Part shown: piece after piece, positions 6,436 to 13,208 of the stretch
Layout: every line of letters starts with the position of its first letter
Numbering within the stretch: the first letter of the stretch is position 1
Assembly (NCBI GenBank): GCA_948664205.1
Contig: CAPNDH010000025.1
Coordinates: 1-19,061, forward strand
Direction: 5' to 3'
Source of the DNA: an uncultured Clostridia bacterium
Lineage (GTDB): Bacteria > Bacillota > Clostridia > TANB77 > CAG-508
Length of the DNA stretch: 19,061 nt
Program-made: the position numbers and the translations under genes
Notes under the pieces: generated by a model
What the model was told of the DNA's origin: nothing
Databases searched by the model: none
The model's input: only the letters and a program-made list of their open reading frames with translations

Positions 6436-8028
6436 ATGAAAATTGCAGCATATGCAAGAGTATCAACTGAAAAAGAATCACAAGTGGAATCATTTGAAAA
6501 GCAAATAGAGTTCTTTAATGAGTTTACTAAAAAGAACGGTTACGAATTGTACAAGCTATATGCAGATGAAGGAATATCAGGAAAACAAATAAAACACAGA
6601 AAGCAATTCCAACAAATGATGCAAGATGCAAAAGCAAAGAAATTTGATAAAGTAGTAGTAAAAGATGTTAGTCGTTTTGCAAGAAATACAGTAGATTTAC
6701 TACAAAGTATTAGAGAACTAAAATCTTATGGAATTGAAGTAGATTTCTTAAACAATGGAGAAATAATGGAAGGTGGATCTGAATTTATATTAACGATTTT
6801 AGGAGCAATGGCACAACAGGAAAGTGCTAATATGTCTAAAAGGGTTAAGTTTGGAAAAGACATTACTGCAAAAAAAGGAAGAGTTCCTAATATTGTATTT
6901 GGTTATAACAAAATTCCAGACGAAAGATACACTTTAAAAATAAATGAAGAAGAAGCAAAAATTGTAAAAGAAATATTTGAAAGTTATGTGTATAAAGGAA
7001 TTGGAACAACAAAAATTGCATGGGATTTAAACGATAGAGGAATAAGAACAAAGAAAACAAAGTCAAAATGGGTTCAAACATCGATTGTAAGAATGCTAAA
7101 AAATCCAATCTATACAGGGCGAGTAACCAATAAAAAATCAGAAGTAACAGACTTTATAACAGGAACAAGGAAAGACTTACCAGAGGAAGAATGGATTACA
7201 GTAGAGCGACCAGAAATGAGAATTATATCAGATGAATTATTTAATAGGGCACAAGATATATTAGCACAAAGGTCAAACGAATTTAAACTAAATAACAAAA
7301 GAGAAAAAACAGAATATGTATTTAGTACACTTATCTACTGCAAACATTGTGGTTATTCATTTAGAAGGATAAGAAGAAAATATACAAATGATGGACCAGA
7401 ATATATAAGATGGGTATGTAGCGGAAGAAATTCAATGGGGGTAAATCATTGCCCTAACACAACAGTAATTGATGAAGAAGAACTTTTAAATGCGATAAAA
7501 GAATATTTAAAAAGTATTATTTCTAATAAAAAGAACTTTATGAAAGCAGTTGAAAAGGAGTTTGAGAAAATTACTAAATTAAGAGAAAGCAATGAAAGGA
7601 GCGAAGAAAGTTTACTTAAAGAAATTGAAAAAGTTACTACAAAAAAACAAAAATATATGGAAATGTTTCAAAACGAAGTAATCAACATACAAGAATTAAA
7701 GAATTATACAAAACCATTAAATGAAGATATAGCAAGACTAGAACGAGAGCTAAAACTAATTACATCAGAAATAAAAGAAAAAGATGTATTAGAAAAAGAA
7801 TTGTCCAAAACAATCAGCACAGTAGATGATATATTAAATAACAAAACAATTACAAATGCAATGTTAAAAACAATAATAGATGTCATTGAAGTAGATAGTG
7901 ATTCAAATGTAGAAGTAAGGCTAAAGCTATTAAATGAAATAGGAAGTACGCCAACAGTTATAACGAACTTTAATGATATAAATGAAGCCGTTACGAAAAG
8001 TAACATCAGTACACAAAGATTTAAGTGA
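6436..8028 (+). CDS. Large serine recombinase (integrase/excisionase of the mobile element)
   Basis: A 530-residue protein with all parts of a large serine recombinase. The N-terminal catalytic domain has YARVSTEKES with nucleophile Ser10, then ADEGISGK, VVVKDVSRFARNTVD and GAMAQQESANMSKRV. The recombinase DNA-binding domain follows at about 150-280. A zinc ribbon begins with YCKHCGY (Cys302 and Cys305), with the second pair in WVCSG and NHCPN. A long coiled coil spans about 365-460. The family inserts and excises circular elements at att sites through a Ser-DNA link. The ATG at 6436 was chosen over an ATG at 6418 because GGAAGTAGTGATG just upstream looks like the ribosome site. It is the last large gene before chromosomal DNA, as expected for an element end. 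Confidence 0.95.
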   Translation: MKIAAYARVSTEKESQVESFEKQIEFFNEFTKKNGYELYKLYADEGISGKQIKHRKQFQQMMQDAKAKKFDKVVVKDVSRFARNTVDLLQSIRELKSYGIEVDFLNNGEIMEGGSEFILTILGAMAQQESANMSKRVKFGKDITAKKGRVPNIVFGYNKIPDERYTLKINEEEAKIVKEIFESYVYKGIGTTKIAWDLNDRGIRTKKTKSKWVQTSIVRMLKNPIYTGRVTNKKSEVTDFITGTRKDLPEEEWITVERPEMRIISDELFNRAQDILAQRSNEFKLNNKREKTEYVFSTLIYCKHCGYSFRRIRRKYTNDGPEYIRWVCSGRNSMGVNHCPNTTVIDEEELLNAIKEYLKSIISNKKNFMKAVEKEFEKITKLRESNERSEESLLKEIEKVTTKKQKYMEMFQNEVINIQELKNYTKPLNEDIARLERELKLITSEIKEKDVLEKELSKTISTVDDILNNKTITNAMLKTIIDVIEVDSDSNVEVRLKLLNEIGSTPTVITNFNDINEAVTKSNISTQRFK

Positions 8029-8167
8029 ACGAATTTTAAAGATAAACCCTGCATTAGCATTGGAGGTAAGAGAGATATTAGATGAGAATAAAGCAGAAAG
8101 ACACATAAGAGGAGGAATGGCAACAAAAATGAAATATAGCCATATGAGAGAAGACAAAGTAGGTTAA
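7982..8167 (+). CDS. Small ORF overlapping the recombinase end, 61 aa
   Basis: This frame overlaps the last 47 nt of the recombinase gene and continues to 8167. The product is basic and helical, with the stretches KDLSERILKINPALALEVRE and AERHIRGGMATKMKYSHMRE. From memory, ERHIRGG-ATK segments are common directly downstream of clostridial serine recombinase genes as separate small proteins. No ribosome site precedes its ATG, so translation probably depends on coupling to the recombinase, or the two were once one frame. It would then act as an accessory factor of recombination; this is inference. Confidence 0.6.
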   Translation: MKPLRKVTSVHKDLSERILKINPALALEVREILDENKAERHIRGGMATKMKYSHMREDKVG

Positions 8168-8172
8168 AAAAT

Positions 8173-8274
8173 AAGTCAAAAAGGACGGTGTAAAACGAGT
8201 CAAAGGGGACGGGGTAAATTGACACTCCTAAAGGTGTCAATTTACCCCGTCCCCTTTGATTCGTTTTTTGACTC
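8173..8274. repeat. Long inverted repeat with GGGGACGGGG core (REP-like), probable terminator between convergent genes
   Basis: Arms 8200-8225 and 8234-8259 are perfect inverted copies over 26 nt, with the core GGGGACGGGGTAAATTGACA. Outer arms AGTCAAAAA (8174-8182) and TTTTTGACT (8265-8273) also pair. A second partial core (GGACGGTGTAAAACGAGTC) lies within the left flank at 8183-8201. The element fills the whole gap between the recombinase partner ORF and the leftward zinc-ribbon gene. Palindromes with this GGGACG type of core are known to me as dispersed repeats in Clostridia, sometimes linked with REP-associated tyrosine transposases. Confidence 0.85.
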
Positions 8275-8275
8275 A

Positions 8276-8437
8276 CTAATTATTAAAATTGTTTCTTTGA
8301 GCTTTTCTAGCTTTTCTGCAATCAGCACATCTTTGAGGTTCATTTGTGAACCCTTTTTCACTATAAAATTGTTGTTCACCAGCAGTAAAAACAAATTCAG
8401 TACCACAATCTTTGCATATTAAAGTTTTATCTTCCAT
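8276..8437 (-). CDS. Small zinc-ribbon protein, 53 aa
   Basis: The protein has two CxxC pairs: CKDCGTEFVFTAGEQQFYSE and, after NEPQR, CADCRKARKAQR. This is the pattern of the probable zinc-binding domain often found as a stand-alone small protein in clostridia (zf_Tbcl-type). It likely binds one zinc ion; the cellular role is unknown. The start at 8437 is chosen because GAAGGAGGTAATC precedes it; an ATG seven codons earlier would overlap that ribosome site. It ends 2 nt from the long inverted repeat that also ends the recombinase transcript. Confidence 0.8.
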   Translation of the reverse strand: MEDKTLICKDCGTEFVFTAGEQQFYSEKGFTNEPQRCADCRKARKAQRNNFNN

Positions 8438-8568
8438 AATATAGATTACCTCCTTCATTAATTTCTAGATTTAACATCTTTTGACACATTGACTCCATAA
8501 ACTTTTAGAATAGAAGGAAATGATCTACTTAATAATTAAAAATATTTAAACCTAAAAAGGTCTTATTA

Positions 8569-8597
8569 ATTATACAACAAAAGTTAAATAAAAACAA
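8569..8597 (-). promoter_or_regulatory. Putative sigma-A promoter of the zinc-ribbon gene
   Basis: Reading leftward, TTGTTT (8592-8597), a 17-nt spacer and TATAAT (8569-8574) form a good promoter. The leader would be about 125 nt long and contains the small palindrome CCTAAAAAGG at 8551-8560 near its start. Confidence 0.45.
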
Positions 8598-8631
8598 GTA
8601 AAAACCATAATATAATTAATGTAACAATTCT

Positions 8632-8656
8632 ACAATATTCGACATATCATATAATA
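8632..8656 (+). promoter_or_regulatory. Possible sigma-K promoter of yabG
   Basis: CATATAATA at 8648-8656 fits the sigma-K -10 form CATAnnnTA, and an AC pair at 8632-8633 lies at about the right distance for the short sigma-K -35 element. In Bacillus subtilis yabG is a sigma-K gene. A second CATAnnnTA match occurs at 8606-8614, so this is a weak call in A+T-rich DNA. Confidence 0.35.
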
Positions 8657-8677
8657 GCAAATATATGAGGTGAGAAC

Positions 8678-9550
8678 ATGAAAAAATTGAAAAAAGGTGA
8701 TATAGTAGGAAGAATCTCATATAACAAAGATGTTATTTTTGAGATTACTAATATAATAAAGACAAGCAATAATAAAGACATATATATATTAAAAGGATTA
8801 ACACATAGAATTGAGGCGGATAGCCCAGCAGAAGACTTAGAAATAATAGATAAACGAATAGTTAATAAAAAAGTTAAACATATAGAAAATCAAATTCTAG
8901 AAAGAGTTCAAAAATATATGCAAGATGAAGGATATAATATTAAAGTAAGAAAAAAATTTTTTGATTTTGTAGAAAACGATAAAAGAGGATTTAAAAAAGT
9001 ATATACAGGTAGAATTCTACATTTGGATGGAGACAAAAGATATGCAACTAAATCTATGAAATACTATAAAAGTTTAGGTTTAGATGCAATTGTTAAAAAC
9101 ATACCAGAAAATAAACAGGCTAAAGTAATTAGAATGCTACTAGACAGATATAATCCAGACATAATTGTACTAACTGGTCACGATGGAATGATAAAAAAAG
9201 GTACAGGATTTAACGATATATACAATTATAGAAATTCAAGGCATTTTATAAACACTGTATATGAAGCAAGAAAATGGTGTGAAGGAAAATCAAAAGATGT
9301 AGCCATCTTTGCAGGTGCATGTCAAAGCTATTATGAAGCAATAATGTCAGCAGGAGCAAATTTTGCATCATCTCCAAAAAGAATAATGATAGACTTTATA
9401 GATCCACTTATTGTAGCAGAAAGAATAGCATTAACAGATAATACAAGGTATTTGACAATAAGAGATATAGAAGAAGAATTAAGAGATGGAAGGGACGGAG
9501 TTGATGGAATAGGCAGTATGGGGAAGAAGGTAATAGTGAATAATGAATAG
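8678..9550 (+). CDS. yabG: Sporulation-specific protease YabG
   Basis: A 290-residue protein matching YabG (peptidase family U57) along its length. It starts with KKGDIVGRISYNKDVIFEI, passes through HLDGDKRYATKSMKYYKSL and ADIIVLTGHDGM-like sequence (here PDIIVLTGHDGMIKKGTGF), and ends with the conserved FAGACQSYYEAIMSAGANFA and SPKRIMIDFIDPL. In Bacillus and Clostridioides YabG is made in the mother cell and processes coat and cortex-related proteins during spore assembly. The usual length is near 290 residues. GAGGTGAG lies 5 nt before the ATG. The gene stands directly upstream of veg, as is common in Clostridia and Bacilli. Confidence 0.95.
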   Translation: MKKLKKGDIVGRISYNKDVIFEITNIIKTSNNKDIYILKGLTHRIEADSPAEDLEIIDKRIVNKKVKHIENQILERVQKYMQDEGYNIKVRKKFFDFVENDKRGFKKVYTGRILHLDGDKRYATKSMKYYKSLGLDAIVKNIPENKQAKVIRMLLDRYNPDIIVLTGHDGMIKKGTGFNDIYNYRNSRHFINTVYEARKWCEGKSKDVAIFAGACQSYYEAIMSAGANFASSPKRIMIDFIDPLIVAERIALTDNTRYLTIRDIEEELRDGRDGVDGIGSMGKKVIVNNE

Positions 9551-9605
9551 TGAATAGTGAATAATTATTCATTATTCATTATTAATTATTCATTATTCAT
9601 TAATA
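9541..9605. repeat. TGAATA/TTCATT palindromic repeat at the end of yabG
   Basis: Three GTGAATA-type units (9543-9564) are followed by two blocks of TTATTCATTATTCATT on the other side (from about 9564 and 9586), giving a strong, nearly pure A+T hairpin. It begins inside the last codons of yabG. Repeats of this form are scattered in many bacterial genomes; it could weakly terminate yabG transcription. Confidence 0.8.
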
Positions 9606-9611
9606 ATATAT

Positions 9612-9648
9612 TGTAGTGGTCGTAGCCTTATCAAGTGCCCCGATCTTC
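9612..9648. repeat. Dispersed repeat, TGTAG-GTCGTnGCCTTATCAAG type, copy 1
   Basis: TGTAGTGGTCGTAGCCTTAT followed by CAAGTGCCCCGATC closely matches a second copy at 13967-14005 (TGTAGGGGGTCGTCGCCTTA, then TCAAGCCATCCGA). Both are G+C-rich islands in A+T-rich intergenic DNA, which argues for a mobile or recombining repeat family. Confidence 0.7.
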
Positions 9649-9791
9649 AAAGAAATAGCTAAAATATACTGTAAATAATGCAATAAACAATACTTGTAAT
9701 AATAAAGAAATAATAATGTAACACAATTGTAACAAAACTACAAAACCATTGAAAATAGGGAGTTACAAGAAATGACATTAAACAAGTTCTT

Positions 9792-9820
9792 TTGACAAAA
9801 AAGCATACTTATGATAGAAT
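9792..9820 (+). promoter_or_regulatory. Sigma-A promoter of veg
   Basis: A consensus -35 TTGACA (9792-9797) and -10 TAGAAT (9815-9820) are spaced by 17 nt. The start would be about 25 nt before the start codon. A strong vegetative promoter suits veg, whose name comes from its high expression in growing Bacillus cells. Confidence 0.75.
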
Positions 9821-9850
9821 AAGCCTATCTTAAGGGAGTAGGTGATAGGT

Positions 9851-10132
9851 ATGATTTGTAGAAGTGATATTGCAAATTTAAAAACTGATATAGGAGATAT
9901 GATTGGAAAAAAAGTTATTGTAAAAGGTTCTTTAGGAAGAAGTAAAACTTTTGAAAAAGAAGCTACAATAGAAAAAGCATATCCAAATATATTTGTAGTA
10001 AAATATGATGAAAACGAAAGAAATGTTACCTATAGTTACACAGATGTATTAACAAGAACAGTTCAAGTTGATGTATTTGATGGTGAAAGTTATAATCCTT
10101 TAGTTCCACCAGCAGTAACAACAAAGGTATAA
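9851..10132 (+). CDS. veg: Veg family protein
   Basis: A 93-residue protein that fits the Veg family (about 85-90 residues): MIGKKVIVKGSLGRSKTFEK, ATIEKAYPNIFVVKYDENER and VTYSYTDVLTRTVQV match the small beta-barrel-like core. In Bacillus subtilis Veg affects biofilm formation and spore germination; the mechanism is not settled. The ATG at 9851 is preferred to a GTG at 9842, because AGGTGAT at 9840-9846 is the likely ribosome site and would overlap the GTG. It has its own strong promoter and is followed by a terminator, so it is probably transcribed alone. Confidence 0.9.
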   Translation: MICRSDIANLKTDIGDMIGKKVIVKGSLGRSKTFEKEATIEKAYPNIFVVKYDENERNVTYSYTDVLTRTVQVDVFDGESYNPLVPPAVTTKV

Positions 10133-10146
10133 AATAAAGAGTATAT

Positions 10147-10175
10147 AAAAATTTCTAGAAATAGGAATTTTTTTT
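10147..10175 (+). terminator. Intrinsic terminator of veg
   Basis: AAATTTCT (10149-10156) pairs with AGGAATTT (10163-10170, one G-T pair) around a 6-nt loop, and an unbroken run of eight T follows (10168-10175). It begins 16 nt after the veg stop. Confidence 0.7.
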
Positions 10176-10227
10176 ATGCACGTACAATATACTTATTACT
10201 AATAGAATGTAAAGGAGGTATATTGTT

Positions 10228-11757
10228 ATGTCAGTAGAGGCTACAAAGGAGACTCTATGTATCAACCAAATAATTGGACAAAAAATAGATACAGCTATTA
10301 TAGAAGAGGATTTTGTTGTTCCAGATATAAAACCAGATATTTTAAATACAATAAATACAGATGCTAATATTTGTATTTATAAAAAAGAAGTTATGGACGG
10401 AAAAATAAAAATTGAAGGTTCAATAAATACTTATATAATGTACTTAGCAGATGATGAGCAAGCAGAAGTAAGAAGCTTAAATACTACATTAGACTTTTCA
10501 CAAATAATAGATTTTGAAACCTTGCGAGTAGGTATGACAGTTGAAAGTAATTTAGAAATAAAACAAATTGAATGTAGAGTATTAAACGGAAGAAAAATAA
10601 ATGTAAGAGCAATACTTGATATTGATTTAAAAGCATATTCAAATGAAAACTTAGAATTTATGGAAGGAATAAATGATATAAACGACATACAATTACTAAA
10701 GAAACACTTTGATGTTAATTCACTTTTAGGAACAGGAAATACAAAAGTTTACGCAAAAGATACAATAGTAATAGACAATATAGATGAGCTTATGGAAATA
10801 ATGAAAGTAAATATAGAAATAAAAAATGAAGAAACAAAAGTAAGCTATAATAAAATATTAGTAAAAGCAGATGCAGAAGTAAAAATAATGTATTTAACAA
10901 CAGATAATAGAATTTGTTCAAAAACAACACTAATACCTATTATGGGATTTATAGACATGCAAGATGTAACAGATGAAAATATTTGTGATATCAAATTTGA
11001 AATTAAAAATATATTGTTAAAACCAAATAGTATAGAAGAACATTCAATATATGCAGAAATAGAAATAGAAATGACAGCATGTGTATATCAAAATAAAAGT
11101 TTAGACGTAATACAAGACTTATATAGCCCAACAATAAATTTAGCATATAAGCAAAAAATAGTAAAGGCAATAGCTAAAAGGGAAATAGTAAAAGATTTCT
11201 GTAACATACGCGATAAACAAGTAATTCCAGAAATAGGAAGTAATAAAATTTATGATGTAGATATAAAACCAGTTATACTTAATCAAAATATATTATCAGA
11301 TAGAATTATATATGGAGGAGAAGTAGAAGTAAAACTATTATTTGCATCAAGCAATAGCTCAAAAGTAGAGACAAAAACAGTAATTATACCATTTGACTTT
11401 AACATGAATTGCCCAGGAATAAATAGTGAAGCAGGAATAAATACGAGAATACAAGTATCATCAAAAGACATTGTAATAATGCCAGATGAAAGTATAGACA
11501 TTAAAATAGATTTAGAGTTTATAGTAGATACCTTTAGAAATGAAGATATAAGTGTAATAGAAGAAGTAAATATAGAAGAAAATAGAAGTGCAGAAAGATA
11601 TAGTATAATAATATACTTTGTAAAACCAGGAGACACTTTGTGGAAAATAGCAAAAAGATTTAGAAGTACAGTAAATGCAATTGCTACATTAAATAATGTA
11701 GAAGACGAAAAAAATCTGCAAATAGGCCAGCAATTATTCATACCAATGTCGATTTAG
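10228..11757 (+). CDS. sipL: SipL-like spore morphogenesis protein (DUF3794 repeats plus LysM)
   Basis: A 509-residue protein with repeated DUF3794 (SipL/SPOCS) domains and a C-terminal LysM domain. The start KETLCINQIIGQKIDTAIIE, with VVPDIKPDILNTI, is characteristic; a second SPOCS-like unit centres on residues 160-300 and a third on 320-440. The LysM is at about 460-508 (VKPGDTLWKIAKRFRSTVNA, then IGQQLFIPMSI). In Clostridioides difficile SipL binds SpoIVA and attaches the coat to the forespore; its length (about 515) is nearly the same. A strong AAAGGAGGT ribosome site precedes the ATG. Other clostridial DUF3794 proteins exist, but the terminal LysM and length favour SipL. Confidence 0.85.
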   Translation: MSVEATKETLCINQIIGQKIDTAIIEEDFVVPDIKPDILNTINTDANICIYKKEVMDGKIKIEGSINTYIMYLADDEQAEVRSLNTTLDFSQIIDFETLRVGMTVESNLEIKQIECRVLNGRKINVRAILDIDLKAYSNENLEFMEGINDINDIQLLKKHFDVNSLLGTGNTKVYAKDTIVIDNIDELMEIMKVNIEIKNEETKVSYNKILVKADAEVKIMYLTTDNRICSKTTLIPIMGFIDMQDVTDENICDIKFEIKNILLKPNSIEEHSIYAEIEIEMTACVYQNKSLDVIQDLYSPTINLAYKQKIVKAIAKREIVKDFCNIRDKQVIPEIGSNKIYDVDIKPVILNQNILSDRIIYGGEVEVKLLFASSNSSKVETKTVIIPFDFNMNCPGINSEAGINTRIQVSSKDIVIMPDESIDIKIDLEFIVDTFRNEDISVIEEVNIEENRSAERYSIIIYFVKPGDTLWKIAKRFRSTVNAIATLNNVEDEKNLQIGQQLFIPMSI

Positions 11758-11813
11758 AAGTTGGAAGTTGGAGGTTGGAAGTTAGAAGTAGGGTCGTTAC
11801 TAAAGGGCGACCC
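11758..11813. repeat. GAAGTTGGAAGTT-type repeat with a GGGTCG hairpin, directly after sipL
   Basis: Right after the sipL stop codon the sequence runs as short units of GAAGTTGG, GAGGTTGG and GAAGTTAG, then a hairpin GGGTCG (11791-11796) / CGACCC (11808-11813). The same unit family forms the longer inverted repeat between nrdD and nrdG at 16541-16637. There is no T tract, so it is not a classical terminator. Confidence 0.75.
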
Positions 11814-11841
11814 ATTTATTAACGAAATCACCCATAAATCC

Positions 11842-11870
11842 TTGACATTATGTTAATAATTTGATATACT
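11842..11870 (+). promoter_or_regulatory. Strong sigma-A promoter of the 58-residue gene
   Basis: TTGACA (11842-11847) and TATACT (11865-11870) are spaced by exactly 17 nt. Transcription should begin near 11877, about 64 nt before the ATG, so that the shared motif at 11882-11897 falls in the start of the leader. Confidence 0.75.
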
Positions 11871-11881
11871 ACTAATATAGT

Positions 11882-11897
11882 AACTGTTAACAATTCT
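11882..11897 (+). promoter_or_regulatory. Shared leader motif AACTGTTAACAATTCT, copy 1
   Basis: This 16-nt sequence is identical to 17360-17375. Here it starts 11 nt after the -10 box, so it lies in the initially transcribed region. Its first 14 nt (AACTGTTAACAATT) form a palindrome with one mismatched pair, centred on TGTTAACA. The position suits a repressor operator. Confidence 0.55.
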
Positions 11898-11940
11898 GGG
11901 AAATAATATTTCCATACAAACTAAAAAGGAGAATAACAAC

Positions 11941-12117
11941 ATGGGAAAAGCTATAGTTATAGGTATAATAATTATTACAGCAATAGTAGCTTGTTTTGCA
12001 GTTATAGAACTGCATACAAATGAACATGGTAAAGCAAAAGAAGCGGAAATTACCTTAGGAGCTTGTTTTATTATACTTGCTATGGATTTGATATTTGGAG
12101 GAATATGGTACTTTTAA
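11941..12117 (+). CDS. Small two-pass membrane protein, 58 aa
   Basis: The reading frame starts at ATG 11941 with AAAAGGAGAATAACAAC directly upstream and ends at 12117. The product begins MGKAIVIGIIIITAIVACFA (membrane segment 1), has a short polar loop (ELHTNEHGKAKEAE), and a second membrane segment (ITLGACFIILAMDLIFGGIW). Both ends probably face the same side. I do not recognise a family. It has its own strong sigma-A promoter, the shared 16-nt leader motif and its own terminator, so it is a monocistronic, well-expressed and probably regulated gene despite being short. Its stop codon lies in the terminator loop. Confidence 0.75.
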   Translation: MGKAIVIGIIIITAIVACFAVIELHTNEHGKAKEAEITLGACFIILAMDLIFGGIWYF

Positions 12118-12134
12118 TAAGTACCATATTTTTT
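12102..12134 (+). terminator. Intrinsic terminator overlapping the end of the 58-residue gene
   Basis: AATATGGTAC (12102-12111) pairs perfectly with GTACCATATT (12121-12130) around a 9-nt loop holding the stop codon, followed by a T run to 12134. The left arm codes for the last residues of the protein. Confidence 0.85.
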
Positions 12135-12156
12135 AGATTATAGGGAAGTATGCTAT

Positions 12157-12290
12157 TTAAAGTTATAGAGTAGCCACTTGGTTGTTTTGTATATCTTTTT
12201 AAAGTGCTTCAAGCCTGCGAAAAAGCATATACAAAACGTTGCGCGTCTGTGGTGGACAATTTAATACGTAGGGTGTCAAAGCCACTTTAA
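12157..12290. other. Candidate structured RNA or palindromic repeat between the 58-residue gene and yunB
   Basis: A nested fold is possible. TTAAAGT (12157-12163) pairs with ACTTTAA (12284-12290), CCAC (12174-12177) with GTGG (12249-12252), and a perfect 11-bp stem GTTTTGTATAT (12184-12194) / ATATACAAAAC (12227-12237) continues inward as CTTTTT (12195-12200) / AAAAAG (12220-12225). The stretch is richer in G+C than its surroundings. A second TTAAAGTG at 12199-12206 could compete for the 3' partner. I recognise neither 6S, SRP nor tmRNA signatures. Confidence 0.35.
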
Positions 12291-12368
12291 CTCATTTATT
12301 ACAATTTTATATAAAAAATGAACTAAAACAAAAATATACTAATATAATATAAAGAAAGGGAAAATGCT

Positions 12369-13094
12369 ATGGATAAAATATATTCAAGAAGAAGGCTACT
12401 CATACCAAAATTTAATATTAGTATATTTAATAAAAATAGTAATAAAGATAATAAAACAAAACTAAAAATTATAAAAATAACTACAATTATATTAATTGCA
12501 ACATTCACATTTATGCGAATTATAGAGGCAATTGAACCAATTATGGATAAGCAATGTGAAAATATAGCAAAATCTATAGCAACCAAAATATCTAATGAAC
12601 AAGCTACAATAGTAATGTCAAGGTATAGTTATGATGATTTGTGTAATGTAAATAAAGATGTAAACGGAAATATATCAATGATAAGTTCTAACGTAATTAC
12701 AGTCAATGAAATAATTTCAGATGTAGCAATTAAAATACAAGAAGAATTAGATAAAAAAGAGAATAGTAGTTTTAAAATGAGATTAGGAAGTTTAACAGGA
12801 ACAAGAATTTTATCAGGAAGAGGGCCTAATATAGATATCAGACTACAAACAATAGGAAATTTAGATACAGATTTAAGATCAGAATTTGAAGAAGCAGGAA
12901 TAAACCAAACATTACATAGAATGTATTTACAAGTAGAATGCAATGTAATAATACTAACACCATTTAAAACAATTGAAAAAAAGATAGTAAATCAAGTATT
13001 ACTAGCAGAAGCAATAATAATAGGAACAACACCAAATACTTATTATAATTTAGAAGGAATGGAAAAATCAAATTTAATTGATGTAATAGAATAA
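12369..13094 (+). CDS. yunB: Sporulation protein YunB
   Basis: A 241-residue protein with a basic N-terminus, one membrane segment (about residues 35-55) and an extracytoplasmic domain typical of YunB. Recognisable parts are MRIIEAIEPIMDKQCENIAK, GTRILSGRGPNIDIRLQTIG and the end LLAEAIIIGTTPNTYYNLEG. YunB is a sigma-E-controlled mother-cell protein of endospore formers, of about 240-255 residues, with an unclear molecular function. An AAAGGG ribosome site lies 8 nt before the ATG. It follows the sipL region, in keeping with a local cluster of sporulation genes. Its stop codon touches the long inverted repeat at 13093-13208. Confidence 0.88.
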   Translation: MDKIYSRRRLLIPKFNISIFNKNSNKDNKTKLKIIKITTIILIATFTFMRIIEAIEPIMDKQCENIAKSIATKISNEQATIVMSRYSYDDLCNVNKDVNGNISMISSNVITVNEIISDVAIKIQEELDKKENSSFKMRLGSLTGTRILSGRGPNIDIRLQTIGNLDTDLRSEFEEAGINQTLHRMYLQVECNVIILTPFKTIEKKIVNQVLLAEAIIIGTTPNTYYNLEGMEKSNLIDVIE

Positions 13095-13208
13095 AGAAAA
13101 AGGAAAGAATTGGGACGCTCCAAAACTTTCCTTTTAATTGAAGTTTTAAAAATAATTAAAAAGATAAAAGAAAAGTTTTGGAGCGTCCCAATTCTTTCCT
13201 TTTTCTTT
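13093..13208. repeat. Long inverted repeat with TTGGGACG core between yunB and the crp-type gene
   Basis: The arms 13093-13129 and 13172-13208 are perfect inverted copies over 37 nt, around a spacer of 42 nt. The core reads AATTGGGACGCTCCAAAA. The left arm begins within the yunB stop codon and the right arm ends one base before the stop codon of the convergent regulator gene. It shares its outer arm type (AAAGGAAAGA followed by TTGGGACG) with the element at 17199-17310. It could act as a terminator in both directions. Confidence 0.95.

Larger units (their letters stand above)
9551..9850. other. Gap between yabG and veg: two repeats, then the veg promoter
   Basis: The 300-nt gap contains the TGAATA/TTCATT palindrome, one copy of the TGTAG-type dispersed repeat at 9612-9648, an A+T-rich stretch (9650-9785) in which I see nothing definite, and the veg promoter at 9792-9820. 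No coding frame with a ribosome site was seen. Confidence 0.6.

Noticed and set aside
7704..8276. A 190-codon leftward frame opposite the recombinase end
   Set aside because: It is antisense to the recombinase, the partner ORF and the long inverted repeat, has no ribosome site at its start, and gives a Leu/Phe/Ser-rich product typical of the complement of A+T-rich coding DNA.
11283..11741. A 152-codon leftward frame opposite the end of sipL
   Set aside because: It is fully antisense to the clear LysM and DUF3794 coding region and shows no ribosome site or family motif.
11882..11897. Reading the shared motif as a Rex site because it contains GTTAAC
   Set aside because: Rex sites in Clostridia, as I know them, have two inverted half-sites separated by four bases; the second half is missing in both copies.
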